Positions 11,075 through 20,321 of a DNA stretch of 64,000 nt are shown in pieces. The first letter of the stretch is position 1, and every line of letters starts with the position of its first letter. The stretch is from Hyphomonas beringensis (GTDB lineage: Bacteria; Pseudomonadota; Alphaproteobacteria; Caulobacterales; Hyphomonadaceae), in contig NZ_AWFF01000043.1 of the NCBI RefSeq assembly GCF_000682755.1, positions 112,421-176,420 on the forward strand. Direction: 5' to 3'. The position numbers and the translations under genes were made by a program. The notes under the pieces are model-generated. The model saw only the letters and a list, made by a program, of their open reading frames with translations. It had not been told where the DNA came from and did not search any database.

Positions 11075-12060
11075 TGCGGCGTTTTCGGCACGAATCCACC
11101 ACGGGCGGCGAAATGGCCGGCATTGAATTTGGTGACCCCATCAAACCCTTCAGTGCGGTCTGGCTTCACGCCACAGGCTTTAATGCCATGACCTATCAGT
11201 CTCTGCTCGCTCCGCTTGGCCTGCGCCAGCGTGTGGCGGCACTGGACATGAGGGGGCATGGCCGCTCGACAATGCCCGCCAAGCCGAGCCGGATGAAATC
11301 CTGGAAACGTCACCGTGACGATGTGATCGAATGGCTGGAAAAGGAAGCGCCGCATGGCGTGATCCTTGGCGGACATTCCATGGGGGGCTGTGTCGCCTTG
11401 TTGGTGGCTGGCAAACGGCCTGACCTTGTGAAGGGGCTGGTTCTGGCCGATCCGGTCATCATGTCGAAGGAGGTCTATTTCTGGCAGCACATCTTGGCGC
11501 CAGTCTCCTTCCTGCTCTCCACGCGTGGCACTTCCCTGTCGCGGCAGGCGAAGAAACGGCGGGCGGAATTCGGCTCATTTCGCGAGGCGCTGGAATCCTA
11601 TACCGGGCGGGGTGCCTTCGAGACCTGGCGGGAACCCTTCCTGGCAGACTATTTGTTGGATGGTCTGGAGCGGACGGACGAAAAGCCTGCTGACAGTGAT
11701 GAGCAGACATGGCGCCTCTTGTGCGATCCGAAATGGGAATCGGCCACCTATACCGCTCAGCGCAACCGACCGTGGAGCGCGCTGCGCCGCGTGAAGAAAC
11801 ACAAGATCCCGATGACCATTCTGCGCCCGACGCGCAATTCGGCCATCAGCGACAAGGTGCGGGCGCGTCTGATCATGGCCTATCCGGCAATGATGATGAA
11901 GGCCGTGAGGGGCACGACGCACTTCCTGCCTATGGAAGCGCCCTATGAAGTGCGCGACCAGCTGTCGGCTTTCCTGGCACGGCTGATCGAACGGTTCACG
12001 CTGGAAGAAGACGCCTTTGTCGAACGCTCTCTCAAGGTACGTCGGCGCAGGACGGGCTGA
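11074..12060 (+). CDS. Alpha/beta hydrolase
   Basis: A 328-residue alpha/beta hydrolase fold protein. The oxyanion segment LHATGF lies near residue 31, DMRGHGRS near 58-65, and the nucleophile elbow GGHSMGG places S102 as the catalytic serine. The likely histidine is in GTTHFLPME near the C-terminus. There is no signal peptide, so it is probably cytosolic. Substrate cannot be read from the sequence. It overlaps the DUF4197 lipoprotein gene by one base and is probably in its operon. Confidence 0.85.
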   Translation: MRRFRHESTTGGEMAGIEFGDPIKPFSAVWLHATGFNAMTYQSLLAPLGLRQRVAALDMRGHGRSTMPAKPSRMKSWKRHRDDVIEWLEKEAPHGVILGGHSMGGCVALLVAGKRPDLVKGLVLADPVIMSKEVYFWQHILAPVSFLLSTRGTSLSRQAKKRRAEFGSFREALESYTGRGAFETWREPFLADYLLDGLERTDEKPADSDEQTWRLLCDPKWESATYTAQRNRPWSALRRVKKHKIPMTILRPTRNSAISDKVRARLIMAYPAMMMKAVRGTTHFLPMEAPYEVRDQLSAFLARLIERFTLEEDAFVERSLKVRRRRTG

Positions 12061-12096
12061 GGGCGGGCTTTGGCGCGCTTGCCGCTCAACTGATCG

Positions 12097-12564
12097 CTAC
12101 CAGAGAGGCCGGTCCGGCGAGGCGCTGGCGGCGAGTTTCTGCATCAGCCGATTAAGCTGGTCCTGTTCGTCGCTGCTGAGTGTTTCCATCAGCTTGCGTT
12201 CGGCGTCCAGCGCAATCGGGACGATCATTTCATAGATGTCCTGTCCTGCCTTTGTGAGGAAAAGTTCCGAGCGGCGGCCATCGGATTCTGACGTCTTGCG
12301 CTCGATATGGCCCACTTCGATCAGGCCTGCGATCGCCCGGCTGACGGCCACCTTGTCCATGGCTGTGCGCTGGCCGATTTCTGTTGCGCTGATGCCCGGC
12401 GCATCGCCTGTGACAGCCATGACGCGCCATTGCCAGATCGTCAGGCCAAACTCCCGATCATACAGGTTTGCGATGCCACGCGAGACCGTGTTGGACAGAA
12501 CAGACAGTCTATAGGGCAGGAATTCGCGAAGGCGGAGCCGGGTCTTTTTCTCTTCATCTGACAT
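12097..12564 (-). CDS. MarR-family regulator next to tyrosine-degradation genes
   Basis: A 155-residue winged-helix MarR protein: LTIWQWRVMAVTGDAPGIS leads into the helix-turn-helix (TEIGQRTAMDKVAVSRAIAG), and the wing is KTSESDGRRSELFLT. It is transcribed away from hppD, and an inverted repeat covering the divergent promoter region (12600-12621) is its likely operator. Regulation of tyrosine or homogentisate breakdown by a divergent MarR or IclR repressor is common, so control of hppD and the genes after it is a fair inference; the ligand is unknown. Confidence 0.88.
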   Translation of the reverse strand: MSDEEKKTRLRLREFLPYRLSVLSNTVSRGIANLYDREFGLTIWQWRVMAVTGDAPGISATEIGQRTAMDKVAVSRAIAGLIEVGHIERKTSESDGRRSELFLTKAGQDIYEMIVPIALDAERKLMETLSSDEQDQLNRLMQKLAASASPDRPLW

Positions 12565-12599
12565 GCCCCGCTTGTTTCAGGCTTGAAGTCTGCTTGTCA

Positions 12600-12621
12600 A
12601 TTAGTTACATATGAAACTAAT
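12600..12621. promoter_or_regulatory. Inverted repeat between MarR gene and hppD
   Basis: ATTAGTT-N8-AACTAAT is a perfect 7-base dyad centred 36 bases upstream of the MarR start codon and about 48 bases upstream of the hppD start. Size and placement fit a MarR operator controlling both directions. No binding evidence. Confidence 0.65.
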
Positions 12622-12658
12622 AAAGCATCCCAACACCAAATTTCATCAGGAGGGCGCC

Positions 12659-13750
12659 ATGGCAGACCTTTTCGAGAACCCAGCCGGCTTGGACGGCTTC
12701 GAATTCATTGAATTTTCCGCCCCTGAAAAAGGGCATCTGGAAAAAGTGTTTGAAACCATCGGCTTCACTCGGGTGGCCCGCCACCGCACAAAGGATGTTG
12801 AGCTGTGGCGCCAGGGCGGCATCAACTTCATCACCAATTACGAGCCGAAATCCGCAGCCTGGTATTTCGCGCGCGAGCATGGCCCGTCCGCTTGCGGCAT
12901 GGGCTTCCGTGTTCGAGATGCTCGCCAGGCCTATGACCATCTGCTGGAGCAGGGGGGAGAGCCTGTGCAAGTGGATACGGGCCCCAGCGAACTGCACATT
13001 CCAGGCATTCGCGGCATCGGCAATTCGATCATCTATCTGGTTGATCGTTATGGCGACGATCTGGATATCTACGACATCGACTTTGAATACCTGCCGGGCG
13101 TTGATCGCAATCCGGAAGGGGCCGGGTTCCATCTGGTCGACCACCTGACCCACAACGTCTATGGCGGCCGTATGAAGTATTGGGCGGACTTCTACGAGAA
13201 GCTCTTCAATTTCCGCGAAATCCGCTATTTCGACATCAAGGGCGAATATACCGGCCTGACCTCCAAGGCGCTGACTGCGCCGGATGGCAAGATCCGCATT
13301 CCGCTGAATGAAGAAGGCGAGGGCGGCAAAGGCCAGATCGAGGAATTCCTGCGCGAATTCAATGGCGAAGGCATTCAGCATATCGCGCTGATCTGTGATG
13401 ACCTCGTCGAGGCCTGGGACAAGCTGAAAGAGATTGGCGTGCCCTTCATGACGCCGCCCCCAGACACCTATTACGAGATGCTGGAAGAGCGCCTTCCGGG
13501 CCATGGCCGCGATGTGGCCGCCCTGAAAAAGCGTGGCATTCTGCTGGACGGCACGACCGAAGAGGGCGACGCTCGCCTTCTGTTGCAAATCTTTGCCGAA
13601 ACGCAAATTGGCCCGGTCTTCTTCGAATTCATCCAGCGTGTGGGTGACTACAAGCAGGGCTTTGGCGAAGGCAATTTCAAGGCCTTGTTCGAAAGCATGG
13701 AACGTGACCAAATCAATCGCGGAGCACTCAAGGTATCGGAGGACGCGTAA
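12659..13750 (+). CDS. hppD: 4-hydroxyphenylpyruvate dioxygenase
   Basis: A 363-residue Fe(II) enzyme that converts 4-hydroxyphenylpyruvate to homogentisate, the second step of tyrosine breakdown. Iron ligands by family position are H162 (VDHLTHNV), H241 (QHIALICDD) and E323 (FFEFIQR); numbering is one off from the Pseudomonas enzyme. The C-terminal helix region around [18 protein letters not shown] is also typical. ATG at 12659 follows AGGAGGGC and begins MADLFENP; an upstream in-frame ATG at 12611 falls in the putative operator and is unlikely. It overlaps the VOC gene by one base. Confidence 0.96.
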   Translation: MADLFENPAGLDGFEFIEFSAPEKGHLEKVFETIGFTRVARHRTKDVELWRQGGINFITNYEPKSAAWYFAREHGPSACGMGFRVRDARQAYDHLLEQGGEPVQVDTGPSELHIPGIRGIGNSIIYLVDRYGDDLDIYDIDFEYLPGVDRNPEGAGFHLVDHLTHNVYGGRMKYWADFYEKLFNFREIRYFDIKGEYTGLTSKALTAPDGKIRIPLNEEGEGGKGQIEEFLREFNGEGIQHIALICDDLVEAWDKLKEIGVPFMTPPPDTYYEMLEERLPGHGRDVAALKKRGILLDGTTEEGDARLLLQIFAETQIGPVFFEFIQRVGDYKQGFGEGNFKALFESMERDQINRGALKVSEDA

Positions 13751-14301
13751 TGACAGCGCCTGCACCTCTCAAGGGCATCCATCACGTTGCCTATCGCTGC
13801 AAGGATGCGAAGGAGACGGTTCAGTTCTACCGCGATGCGCTGGGCATGGATTTCCAGCTGGCCATCGCGGAGGACAATGTGCCCTCCACGGGCGAGCATG
13901 ATCCGTACATGCACATTTTCCTGGATGCAGGGAACGGCAATGTGCTGGCCTTCTTCGAGCTGCCGACCCAGCCGGATATGGACCGTGACCGGAACACACC
14001 GCAATGGGTGCAGCATATTGCATTCCGCGTCGGCTCGCTGGATGAGTTGCTGGCGACGAAGGCTCATCTCGAAGGCATGGGGCTGGACGTGCTCGGGCCC
14101 ACGCATCACGGCATCTTCAAGTCGATTTACTTCTTTGATCCCAATGGCCACCGCATCGAACTGGCCGCAGACATCGGCACGCCGGAACAGATGGCACAGT
14201 TGAAAGATGTTGCTGACCCGATGATCGAAGAGTGGAGCGCGACGAAGAAAGCGCCACGGCACGCTGCGTGGCTGCATGAGAAGATCGCGGAAGAGAGCTG
14301 A
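13750..14301 (+). CDS. VOC-superfamily protein in the tyrosine-degradation operon
   Basis: A 183-residue glyoxalase/extradiol-dioxygenase-like protein. Two beta-alpha-beta-beta-beta modules are visible, with candidate metal ligands in GIHHVAYR (near residue 11), QHIAFRV (near 90) and RIELAAD (near 138), i.e. a possible 2-His-1-Glu site. It starts in the TAATG overlap with hppD, so the two are translationally coupled. Exact reaction unknown; in this operon an aromatic or dicarbonyl intermediate is the likely substrate. It does not resemble the cupin-fold homogentisate dioxygenase HmgA. Confidence 0.82.
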   Translation: MTAPAPLKGIHHVAYRCKDAKETVQFYRDALGMDFQLAIAEDNVPSTGEHDPYMHIFLDAGNGNVLAFFELPTQPDMDRDRNTPQWVQHIAFRVGSLDELLATKAHLEGMGLDVLGPTHHGIFKSIYFFDPNGHRIELAADIGTPEQMAQLKDVADPMIEEWSATKKAPRHAAWLHEKIAEES

Positions 14302-14307
14302 TGCTTT

Positions 14308-14331
14308 CCCCCTCTCCATCGGGAGAGGGGG
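14308..14331. repeat. Perfect 10-bp hairpin between the VOC gene and fahA
   Basis: CCCCCTCTCC and GGAGAGGGGG pair around ATCG. There is no T run, so it is not a standard terminator. It looks like a small palindromic (REP-like) intergenic element or an mRNA-processing/stability hairpin within the operon. No second copy was noticed in this window. Confidence 0.6.
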
Positions 14332-14363
14332 CGCTAGACAAGTTATTTTGGAGGAGCATCCCC

Positions 14364-15374
14364 ATGAAACTCGCAACCCTTAAGAATGGCGCCCGAGATG
14401 GCCGCCTCGTTGTCGTCTCGAAAGACCTGACTCGCTACACAGATGCGGCTGGCATTGCGCCGACCCTGCAGGCGGCGCTGGACAAATGGGACGTCTACGC
14501 CCCGAAACTGCAACAGCTGGCAGAGCAGGTAGAACTCGGCTCTGTTCCGACAGCGCGCTTTCACGAGCATGATTGCGAAAGCCCGCTGCCGCGTGCCTAT
14601 CAGTGGGCGGACGGGTCGGCTTACATCAACCACGTCGAACTGGTCCGCAAAGCGCGCGGCGCGGAAGTGCCTGAAAGCTTCTATGATGATCCGCTGATGT
14701 ATCAGGGCGGCTCTGATGCCTTCCTTGGCCCCCGTGATGCCATCCCGCTCGGCGATGTCGCCTGGGGCTGTGACATGGAAGGGGAGATCGCCGTCATCAC
14801 CGATGATGTGCCCATGGGCGTTAGCGAGGCGGATGCCGCCAGCCACATCAAGCTGGTGATGCTGTGCAATGATGTGTCGCTGCGCGGGTTGATCCCAGGC
14901 GAACTGGCCAAGGGATTCGGTTTCTTCCAGTCCAAGCCGCCGAGCGCGTTTACACCGGTCGCTGTGACGCCGGATGAATTGGCCGATGCCTGGAAGGACA
15001 GCCTGGTGCACCTGCCGCTGCATGTGGACTATAATGGCGAACCTTTCGGGCGCGCAGAAGCGGCGCAGGACGCGACCTTCAGCCTGGCGCGCCTGGTGGC
15101 ACATGCCGCAAAGACGCGCCCGCTCAGCGCCGGCACGGTGATCGGGTCCGGCACGGTTTCCAACAAGGATGCCGATGGCGGCGCAGGCAAACCCGTATCC
15201 GAAGGCGGTCGGGGCTATTCCTGCATCGCAGAGATCCGCATGATCGAGAAGATCGCCACGGGCGAGTTCAAGACACCTTTCATGTCGCCCGGCGACACGG
15301 TGCGCATCGAAATGCTCGACTCAGCAGGACATTCGATCTTCGGTGCCATTGAACAAACTGTCGAGCAGGTCTAG
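14364..15374 (+). CDS. Fumarylacetoacetate hydrolase family protein
   Basis: A 336-residue FAH-fold enzyme. The metal-site region is visible as [11 protein letters not shown] (E-x-E type ligands) and the later DVSLRGLIP; the C-terminal segment [17 protein letters not shown] and the closing [11 protein letters not shown] are typical of the larger bacterial fumarylacetoacetases. The expected reaction is cleavage of fumarylacetoacetate to fumarate and acetoacetate, the last step of the homogentisate pathway. ATG at 14364 follows GGAGGAGC. It is placed after hppD and before a CoA-transferase that would use acetoacetate, which strengthens the call. Confidence 0.9.
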   Translation: MKLATLKNGARDGRLVVVSKDLTRYTDAAGIAPTLQAALDKWDVYAPKLQQLAEQVELGSVPTARFHEHDCESPLPRAYQWADGSAYINHVELVRKARGAEVPESFYDDPLMYQGGSDAFLGPRDAIPLGDVAWGCDMEGEIAVITDDVPMGVSEADAASHIKLVMLCNDVSLRGLIPGELAKGFGFFQSKPPSAFTPVAVTPDELADAWKDSLVHLPLHVDYNGEPFGRAEAAQDATFSLARLVAHAAKTRPLSAGTVIGSGTVSNKDADGGAGKPVSEGGRGYSCIAEIRMIEKIATGEFKTPFMSPGDTVRIEMLDSAGHSIFGAIEQTVEQV

Positions 15375-15420
15375 AAATCTCGCTGCACCGCAGCATTACC
15401 TAAGGGGAGGCCTGCACTTA

Positions 15421-16128
15421 ATGGCGAGCAAAATCTACAAAACAGCCGCAGAGGCTTTGGATGGCCTGTTGTTTGACGGCATGACGATTGCCGCAGGCGG
15501 CTTTGGCCTGTGCGGCATTCCGGAATTGGCCATCGCGGCCATCCGCGATGCGGGCACGAAAGACCTGACAGTCTATTCCAACAATGCCGGAGTCGATGAT
15601 TTCGGTCTGGGCGTGCTGCTGCAGACACGGCAAGTGAAAAAGATGTGCTCGTCCTATGTGGGCGAGAATGCCGAATTCATGCGCCAGTATCTCTCCGGAG
15701 AGCTGGAACTGGAATTCAATCCGCAAGGCACGCTGGCAGAGCGAATGCGCGCTGGTGGTGCGGGCATTCCGGGCTTCTATACCAAGACCGGCGTCGGCAC
15801 GATGATCGCCGAGGGCAAAGAGCACAAGGATTTCAACGGCGAGACCTATATCTTGGAAGAGGGCATCTTCGCTGACCTGGCCATTGTGAAGGCTTGGAAG
15901 GCGGACACGACCGGCAATGCGATCTTCCGCAAGACGGCGCGCAACTTCAATCTGCCCGCCGCGACCTGTGGCAAGGTCTGCGTCATGGAAGTGGAAGAGA
16001 TTGTCGAGCCTGGTGAACTGGACCCGGATGCCATCCACCTGCCGGGTATCTATGTGCACCGCCTGGTACAGGGCGAATTCGAAAAACGCATCGAACAGCG
16101 GACCGTCCGCAAGAAGGAGAGCGCCTGA
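15421..16128 (+). CDS. scoA: 3-oxoacid CoA-transferase subunit A
   Basis: A 235-residue CoA-transferase alpha subunit. The glycine-rich motif [12 protein letters not shown] near residue 25-36 and [16 protein letters not shown] are typical of succinyl-CoA:3-ketoacid CoA-transferase A subunits. It would move CoA from succinyl-CoA to acetoacetate produced by the upstream pathway. Start at 15421 follows AAGGGGAGG. The stop overlaps the B subunit start (TGATG), as in most scoAB pairs. Confidence 0.94.
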   Translation: MASKIYKTAAEALDGLLFDGMTIAAGGFGLCGIPELAIAAIRDAGTKDLTVYSNNAGVDDFGLGVLLQTRQVKKMCSSYVGENAEFMRQYLSGELELEFNPQGTLAERMRAGGAGIPGFYTKTGVGTMIAEGKEHKDFNGETYILEEGIFADLAIVKAWKADTTGNAIFRKTARNFNLPAATCGKVCVMEVEEIVEPGELDPDAIHLPGIYVHRLVQGEFEKRIEQRTVRKKESA

Positions 16129-16757
16129 TGCCCTGGGATCGTGACCAAATGGCTGCGCGGGCGGCGCAGGAACTTGAAGACGGCATGTATGTGAATCTCG
16201 GCATCGGGATTCCGACGCTGGTGGCAAACCATATTCCGGACGGCGTGAACGTCACGCTGCAATCGGAAAACGGCATGCTGGGCATGGGGCCATTCCCCTA
16301 TGAAGGCGAAGAAGACCCGGACCTGATCAATGCGGGCAAGCAGACGATTACCGAACTTCCGCAGTCTGTATATTTTGACAGCGCGACCAGCTTCGGCATG
16401 ATCCGCGGCGGCAAGATCGCCATGGCCATCCTCGGCGCGATGGAAGTGGCCGAGAATGGAGATCTCGCTAACTGGATGATCCCGGGTAAGCTGGTGAAGG
16501 GCATGGGCGGCGCAATGGACCTTGTGGCCGGTGTTGGCCGCGTCGTCGTCGTGACCGATCATGCCAACAAGAAGGGCGAGTCCAAGGTTCTGAAGGCATG
16601 TACCCTGCCGCTGACCGGCACGGGCGTGATTGACCGGATCATTACCGATCTCTGCGTTATGGATGTGGTCGAAGGCGGTCTCAAAGTGATCGAACTGGCC
16701 CCCGGCGTGACGATGGATGAAGTGAAATCCAAGACAGAGGCGACCCTGGTCGAGTAG
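16128..16757 (+). CDS. scoB: 3-oxoacid CoA-transferase subunit B
   Basis: A 209-residue CoA-transferase beta subunit. [14 protein letters not shown] and the active-site motif [12 protein letters not shown] are visible; E47 in SENG is the glutamate that carries the CoA thioester in this family. With scoA it forms the enzyme that activates acetoacetate to acetoacetyl-CoA. Coupled by one-base overlap to scoA. It converges on the DUF1206 gene with 3 bases between the stops. Confidence 0.95.
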   Translation: MPWDRDQMAARAAQELEDGMYVNLGIGIPTLVANHIPDGVNVTLQSENGMLGMGPFPYEGEEDPDLINAGKQTITELPQSVYFDSATSFGMIRGGKIAMAILGAMEVAENGDLANWMIPGKLVKGMGGAMDLVAGVGRVVVVTDHANKKGESKVLKACTLPLTGTGVIDRIITDLCVMDVVEGGLKVIELAPGVTMDEVKSKTEATLVE

Positions 16758-16760
16758 GCA

Positions 16761-17594
16761 TCAGTCTATGGGCGATGCGAGCGTTTTGAGCGTGTCGCCT
16801 GCCAGTTTCGGCACCATGCGGTAGCGGGCCATCACAAAGCAGTACACGGCAAATCCGCACAGGCCTGCGCCCGCAAGGCCGAGCAACGTGCGCCCAAAGG
16901 GCTGTGTTTCCAGTATCTGAAGGGCTTCACCGAGCCCGGCCGCCTTGTCTGCATTCGCGGAAACACCGGCCCACAGGATAAGGCCGCCGACGATCAGCAG
17001 AACGAAACCATGTGCTGCGAGGCCGAACCGGACCGCAGGCTCCAGCATTTCGGCCATATCTGTGCGGATAATATCTTTCCGGTGTGCGGCAGCCCAGGAT
17101 TTGTAGAAAAGATAGATTGCGACAGACAGCGTCGTGATGCCTGCAGCGATGACCACGAGGCGACCGATTGGGTGCTGCATCAGCGTCGCGCTCCAATTTT
17201 CTGCGCCGCTGCCCCCGCCACCTGTGTCTTCCGCCCCCTTGATCAGAATAAGGATGGCTGAAACGCCGAGCGCCGCATGGGTAAGTCCTGACATGATCTG
17301 ACCAAGACGATTGGCGTAGCCTTTGGCATCATCGCCTTCATCTTCGAGGTCCATCACACCGTCGACAAAGCGCCAGAGCGTGTAGGCAAACAGGCCCAGG
17401 GCTGTGATACCCAGCAGAACGGCTCCAAAGGGCTGGCGGATCAGAAACTCAAGCGCACCGGATGTTCCCTCCGCTTCACCGCCATTGATTGCTGCAAACA
17501 GGGCAATGCCGCCGACGATCAAGTAGACGACCCCGCGCGCGCCATACCCAGCGCGCATGAGCCATTCGAGGGCGGTATTTGCCGTTTGCTTCAT
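16761..17594 (-). CDS. DUF1206-family membrane protein
   Basis: A 277-residue membrane protein made of three similar units of two hydrophobic helices each (about residues 15-75, 95-165, 190-262), the DUF1206 layout. Repeated R-x-G-Y/H-x-A-x-G-x-V-L/Y-x-I-V-G-G phrases start the units (AGYGARGVVYLIVGG, AAHGFVLLIVGG). Function unknown for the family. ATG at 17594 follows AGGACAT; longer versions would run into the tyrB promoter region. It is divergent from the aminotransferase gene. Confidence 0.85.
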   Translation of the reverse strand: MKQTANTALEWLMRAGYGARGVVYLIVGGIALFAAINGGEAEGTSGALEFLIRQPFGAVLLGITALGLFAYTLWRFVDGVMDLEDEGDDAKGYANRLGQIMSGLTHAALGVSAILILIKGAEDTGGGGSGAENWSATLMQHPIGRLVVIAAGITTLSVAIYLFYKSWAAAHRKDIIRTDMAEMLEPAVRFGLAAHGFVLLIVGGLILWAGVSANADKAAGLGEALQILETQPFGRTLLGLAGAGLCGFAVYCFVMARYRMVPKLAGDTLKTLASPID

Positions 17595-17623
17595 GTCCTG
17601 CCTTTCAAGGGTGTGACAAAACA

Positions 17624-17638
17624 ATCCGCAGTGCGGAT
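17624..17638. promoter_or_regulatory. 15-bp perfect palindrome in a divergent promoter region
   Basis: ATCCGCA-G-TGCGGAT lies 30 bases upstream of the DUF1206 start and 94 bases upstream of the aminotransferase start. It has the form of a dimeric repressor operator; the binding protein is unknown. Confidence 0.45.
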
Positions 17639-17731
17639 ATAGGTTCCCAAACATGCCCCTGAATGGTTGCGAGAGGGGGGGCAAATGCCTAATGTCCGCC
17701 GCGTTCCTCCACTCCAGAAACGGATCGCAAC

Positions 17732-18925
17732 ATGTCCCAATTCTCGACCCTGACCGCCCTGCCACCAGACGCTCTTTTAGGCCTGATGGCTGCATATCGT
17801 GAAGATCCGCGCGATGATAAGTTTGACCTCGGCGTAGGGGTCTACCGGAACGAGGCCGGGGAAACGCCTGTCATGTCTGCGGTCGCAAAGGCGGAAGAGA
17901 GAATCCTGAAAACCCAGACGACCAAAGTGTATGAAGGTCCGCGCGGGAATACGGACTATTGCGCCGCCATCGAGAATTTCGTCTTTGGCGAAGGTGCTGC
18001 CGCCGTCAAGGAAGGCCGTACCCTGTCATTCACGGCGCCGGGCGGATGCGGCGCGCTGTTCCTGGGAACGGGCCTGATGAAGCGTATGGGTGTAAAGAAG
18101 GTTTGGGTTTCCAATCCGACCTGGCCCAACCATCCGAACGTCGTGAAGTTCACAGGCCTGGATGTGGCCGAGTATGCGTATGCCGATCCGGAAACCGGAG
18201 AGCTGGATCTTGACGCCATGCTGACAGACATCGCCAAGGCAGAGCGAGGCGACGGCCTGATCATTCAGGGGCCTTGCCACAACCCGACCGGCATCGACCT
18301 GACTGTTGAGGATTGGCGCAAGGTGGGCGCGCTGGTGAAGGAACGTGGCCTGATTGCCATGCTGGATGTCGCCTATCACGGCTTTGCCAATGGTCTGGAT
18401 GAGGATGTTGCCGGCGTGCGCGCCTTCATCGAGACGGCAGGGGAGGCACTGATCTCTTATTCCTGTTCAAAGAATTTCGGCCTGTACCGCGAACGCGCGG
18501 GGTGTTTCATGGCCGTCGGGGAATCTGCCGAAGGGATCGCCGCCGCCGCGACGCATGTCGCCTCTTTGGCGCGCGCCAGCTATTCCATGCCACCAGCGCA
18601 TGGCGCGGCCATCGTTGCGACCATTCTCGGGGATGCAGAGCTGCGTGCAGAGTGGGAAGCCGAACTCACCCAGATGCGTGAACGGATGATCTCGCTACGC
18701 AAATCCCTGGCTGAGCAACTGGTCAGCAAGACAGGCTCCAATCGTCTTGGCGCCGTAGCGCACCAGAACGGCATGTTCAGCCAGCTGCCGCTGTCAAAGG
18801 ATGCGATTGCGGCCATGCGTGAAAAGAGCGGCCTCTACATGCCGAATTCGGGCCGCATCAATATTGCGGGCCTGAACACGAAAGATATCCCTGCCATCGC
18901 AGAGATTATCGCCAAGGACGCCTAA
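17732..18925 (+). CDS. tyrB: Aromatic amino acid aminotransferase (class I, TyrB/AspC type)
   Basis: A 397-residue PLP enzyme of fold type I. The AspC/TyrB N-terminus DKFDLGVGVYRNEAGETPV, the substrate segment NPTWPNH, QGPCHNPTG and the PLP-lysine motif SCSKNFGLYRERAG (K247) are all present, and length is typical. It swaps amino groups between tyrosine, phenylalanine or aspartate and 2-oxoglutarate. Lying near hppD, it probably supplies 4-hydroxyphenylpyruvate, though aspartate activity cannot be excluded. It converges on the thioesterase gene, the stop codons overlapping by 4 bases. Confidence 0.92.
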   Translation: MSQFSTLTALPPDALLGLMAAYREDPRDDKFDLGVGVYRNEAGETPVMSAVAKAEERILKTQTTKVYEGPRGNTDYCAAIENFVFGEGAAAVKEGRTLSFTAPGGCGALFLGTGLMKRMGVKKVWVSNPTWPNHPNVVKFTGLDVAEYAYADPETGELDLDAMLTDIAKAERGDGLIIQGPCHNPTGIDLTVEDWRKVGALVKERGLIAMLDVAYHGFANGLDEDVAGVRAFIETAGEALISYSCSKNFGLYRERAGCFMAVGESAEGIAAAATHVASLARASYSMPPAHGAAIVATILGDAELRAEWEAELTQMRERMISLRKSLAEQLVSKTGSNRLGAVAHQNGMFSQLPLSKDAIAAMREKSGLYMPNSGRINIAGLNTKDIPAIAEIIAKDA

Positions 18926-19845
18926 ACCGCCAATCCCGGAGGAGCGATGTCTGTCAGCTCCTCCACCATTTCCGGTGGGGCAGGGATCGCCTTGCGGGCA
19001 TCCAGGTCCAGCGTGATCGCTGTTGCCTGCATCGTGGCCCAGGGGGTTCCTGTGGCCGGGTTCATCATCCAGTGGATCAGGGCATGGGTTTTCCCACTTG
19101 CTCCGCCAAAGGAGGAATAGATCTCATAGAGGTCTCCCGCCATCGGCATGGCGTGATAGCGAATGCGGTATTCCAGAACAGCTGCGCCCATGCGGCGGTC
19201 TCCGGCTGATTCCGCCACGCGCTTGCGCCAGTTGAACAGAAGGTTCGGCACGGAGTCAGATGTGCGCCCGATCATCCAGTAGGGATACATCCGCCCATGG
19301 ACGTCCAGATGCTGGGTTGGCACAGCGCCTCTGCCAATCATGGGCGCTCCGCAGGATTTGACCCGCTCCAGTGTGATCTCTTCCACAGGCAAGCCGGGGT
19401 GTGACAGGTCCACAGAGCGCGGGGCAGATTCTTCGGGCGCCGTATCCATATACTCGCTGAAGGCTTCGCGGGTGCGGCTGCTCCAGGCAAAGGGTTCGCG
19501 GGCGGTGGCATCCACATGCGCAACGCGGGTACGCATGGCGGCAGCAAGCGCCCCGTCGGAATGGCGCAGCTCCTGATACACCAGAGCGTCCGTTTCCCCG
19601 GTTTCCAGCAGGCAACCTTTCATGCTGAGGGGGCGCCCCGGCAACACTTCGCGAATGAAACGGATATGCTGGTCAACCGGAATGATTGTGGAGGGCGAAT
19701 CCTTGCGGAAGGCGTGCGCCATGTTGAGATTCACGGCAAATGCCGCCAGGCCTTCCATCTGTTTTTCCAGATAGACCCGCACATTCATGTGCCCCATCTC
19801 GTCGCAATCCCATTGATTGCAACTCCCCATCCATAAAGTGATCAC
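18922..19845 (-). CDS. Thioesterase-family (double hotdog) protein
   Basis: A 307-residue protein with two hotdog-like halves. The N-terminal half contains WDCDEMGHMNVRVYLEKQ, the acyl-CoA thioesterase pattern with aspartate/glutamate before HMN; the second half contains QHLDVHGRMYPYWMIGRTSD. Expected activity is hydrolysis of an acyl-CoA or acyl-ACP thioester; the substrate is not clear. I chose the GTG at 19845 because it overlaps the upstream Fur-family stop by four bases (GTGA), a standard coupling; an ATG at 19830 is also possible. Confidence 0.75.
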   Translation of the reverse strand: MITLWMGSCNQWDCDEMGHMNVRVYLEKQMEGLAAFAVNLNMAHAFRKDSPSTIIPVDQHIRFIREVLPGRPLSMKGCLLETGETDALVYQELRHSDGALAAAMRTRVAHVDATAREPFAWSSRTREAFSEYMDTAPEESAPRSVDLSHPGLPVEEITLERVKSCGAPMIGRGAVPTQHLDVHGRMYPYWMIGRTSDSVPNLLFNWRKRVAESAGDRRMGAAVLEYRIRYHAMPMAGDLYEIYSSFGGASGKTHALIHWMMNPATGTPWATMQATAITLDLDARKAIPAPPEMVEELTDIAPPGLAV

Positions 19846-20321
19846 GCGGCGCAGTCCCGGCAAATGCCGCGCACTTCGACGACGGCACGGTTCATGTGAA
19901 AGCCCGCCGCATTGGTTTCGGCGCGCAGGGCTTCGCTTGTGGCAGTGGCGTGCAGCTCTTCAGCGGCATTGCACGTGTCGCAGATCAGGAACACGGCCGA
20001 GTGACTGTGGCTGGCATGGCCACAGGCAACATAGGCGTTGAGGCTCTCGATCTTGTGGGCAAGGCCCGTATCCTGCAGGAAATCCAGGGCACGATAGATG
20101 GTCGGTGGCTTTGCCGAGCCTTCTCCATCGAGATTGGCCAGCAAATCATACGCCTTGGCCGGTTCTTCGCTTTCCAGCAGCAGACGCAACACCTTGCGGC
20201 GAATGCGGGTCATGCGCTGGCCCTGGCGGGCCACAAGGGCCTCGGCCTCCAGCAGGAATGCGTCCACATCCTGCGGGCTGCAAGGCATATTGGGATGAAT
20301 ATCTTCGTGCGCGTGGGTCAT
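19842..20321 (-). CDS. zur: Fur-family regulator, probably Zur
   Basis: A 159-residue Fur-fold metal-responsive repressor. The winged helix region runs over QGQRMTRIRRKVLRLLLE to PTIYRALDFLQDTG, followed by the metal-binding half with ACGHASHSHSAVFLICDTC and a second CRDC pair at the C-terminus. The two CxxC pairs form the structural zinc site. The histidine-rich segment before the CDTC pair and the C-terminal ending fit the zinc-uptake regulator branch rather than Fur, but this is inference; no zinc transporter is in the window. Coupled to the downstream thioesterase gene. Confidence 0.82.
   Translation of the reverse strand: MTHAHEDIHPNMPCSPQDVDAFLLEAEALVARQGQRMTRIRRKVLRLLLESEEPAKAYDLLANLDGEGSAKPPTIYRALDFLQDTGLAHKIESLNAYVACGHASHSHSAVFLICDTCNAAEELHATATSEALRAETNAAGFHMNRAVVEVRGICRDCAA

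Noticed and set aside
12617..13765. 382-codon minus-strand frame opposite hppD
   Set aside because: Antisense shadow; the plus strand carries the complete HPPD iron ligands.
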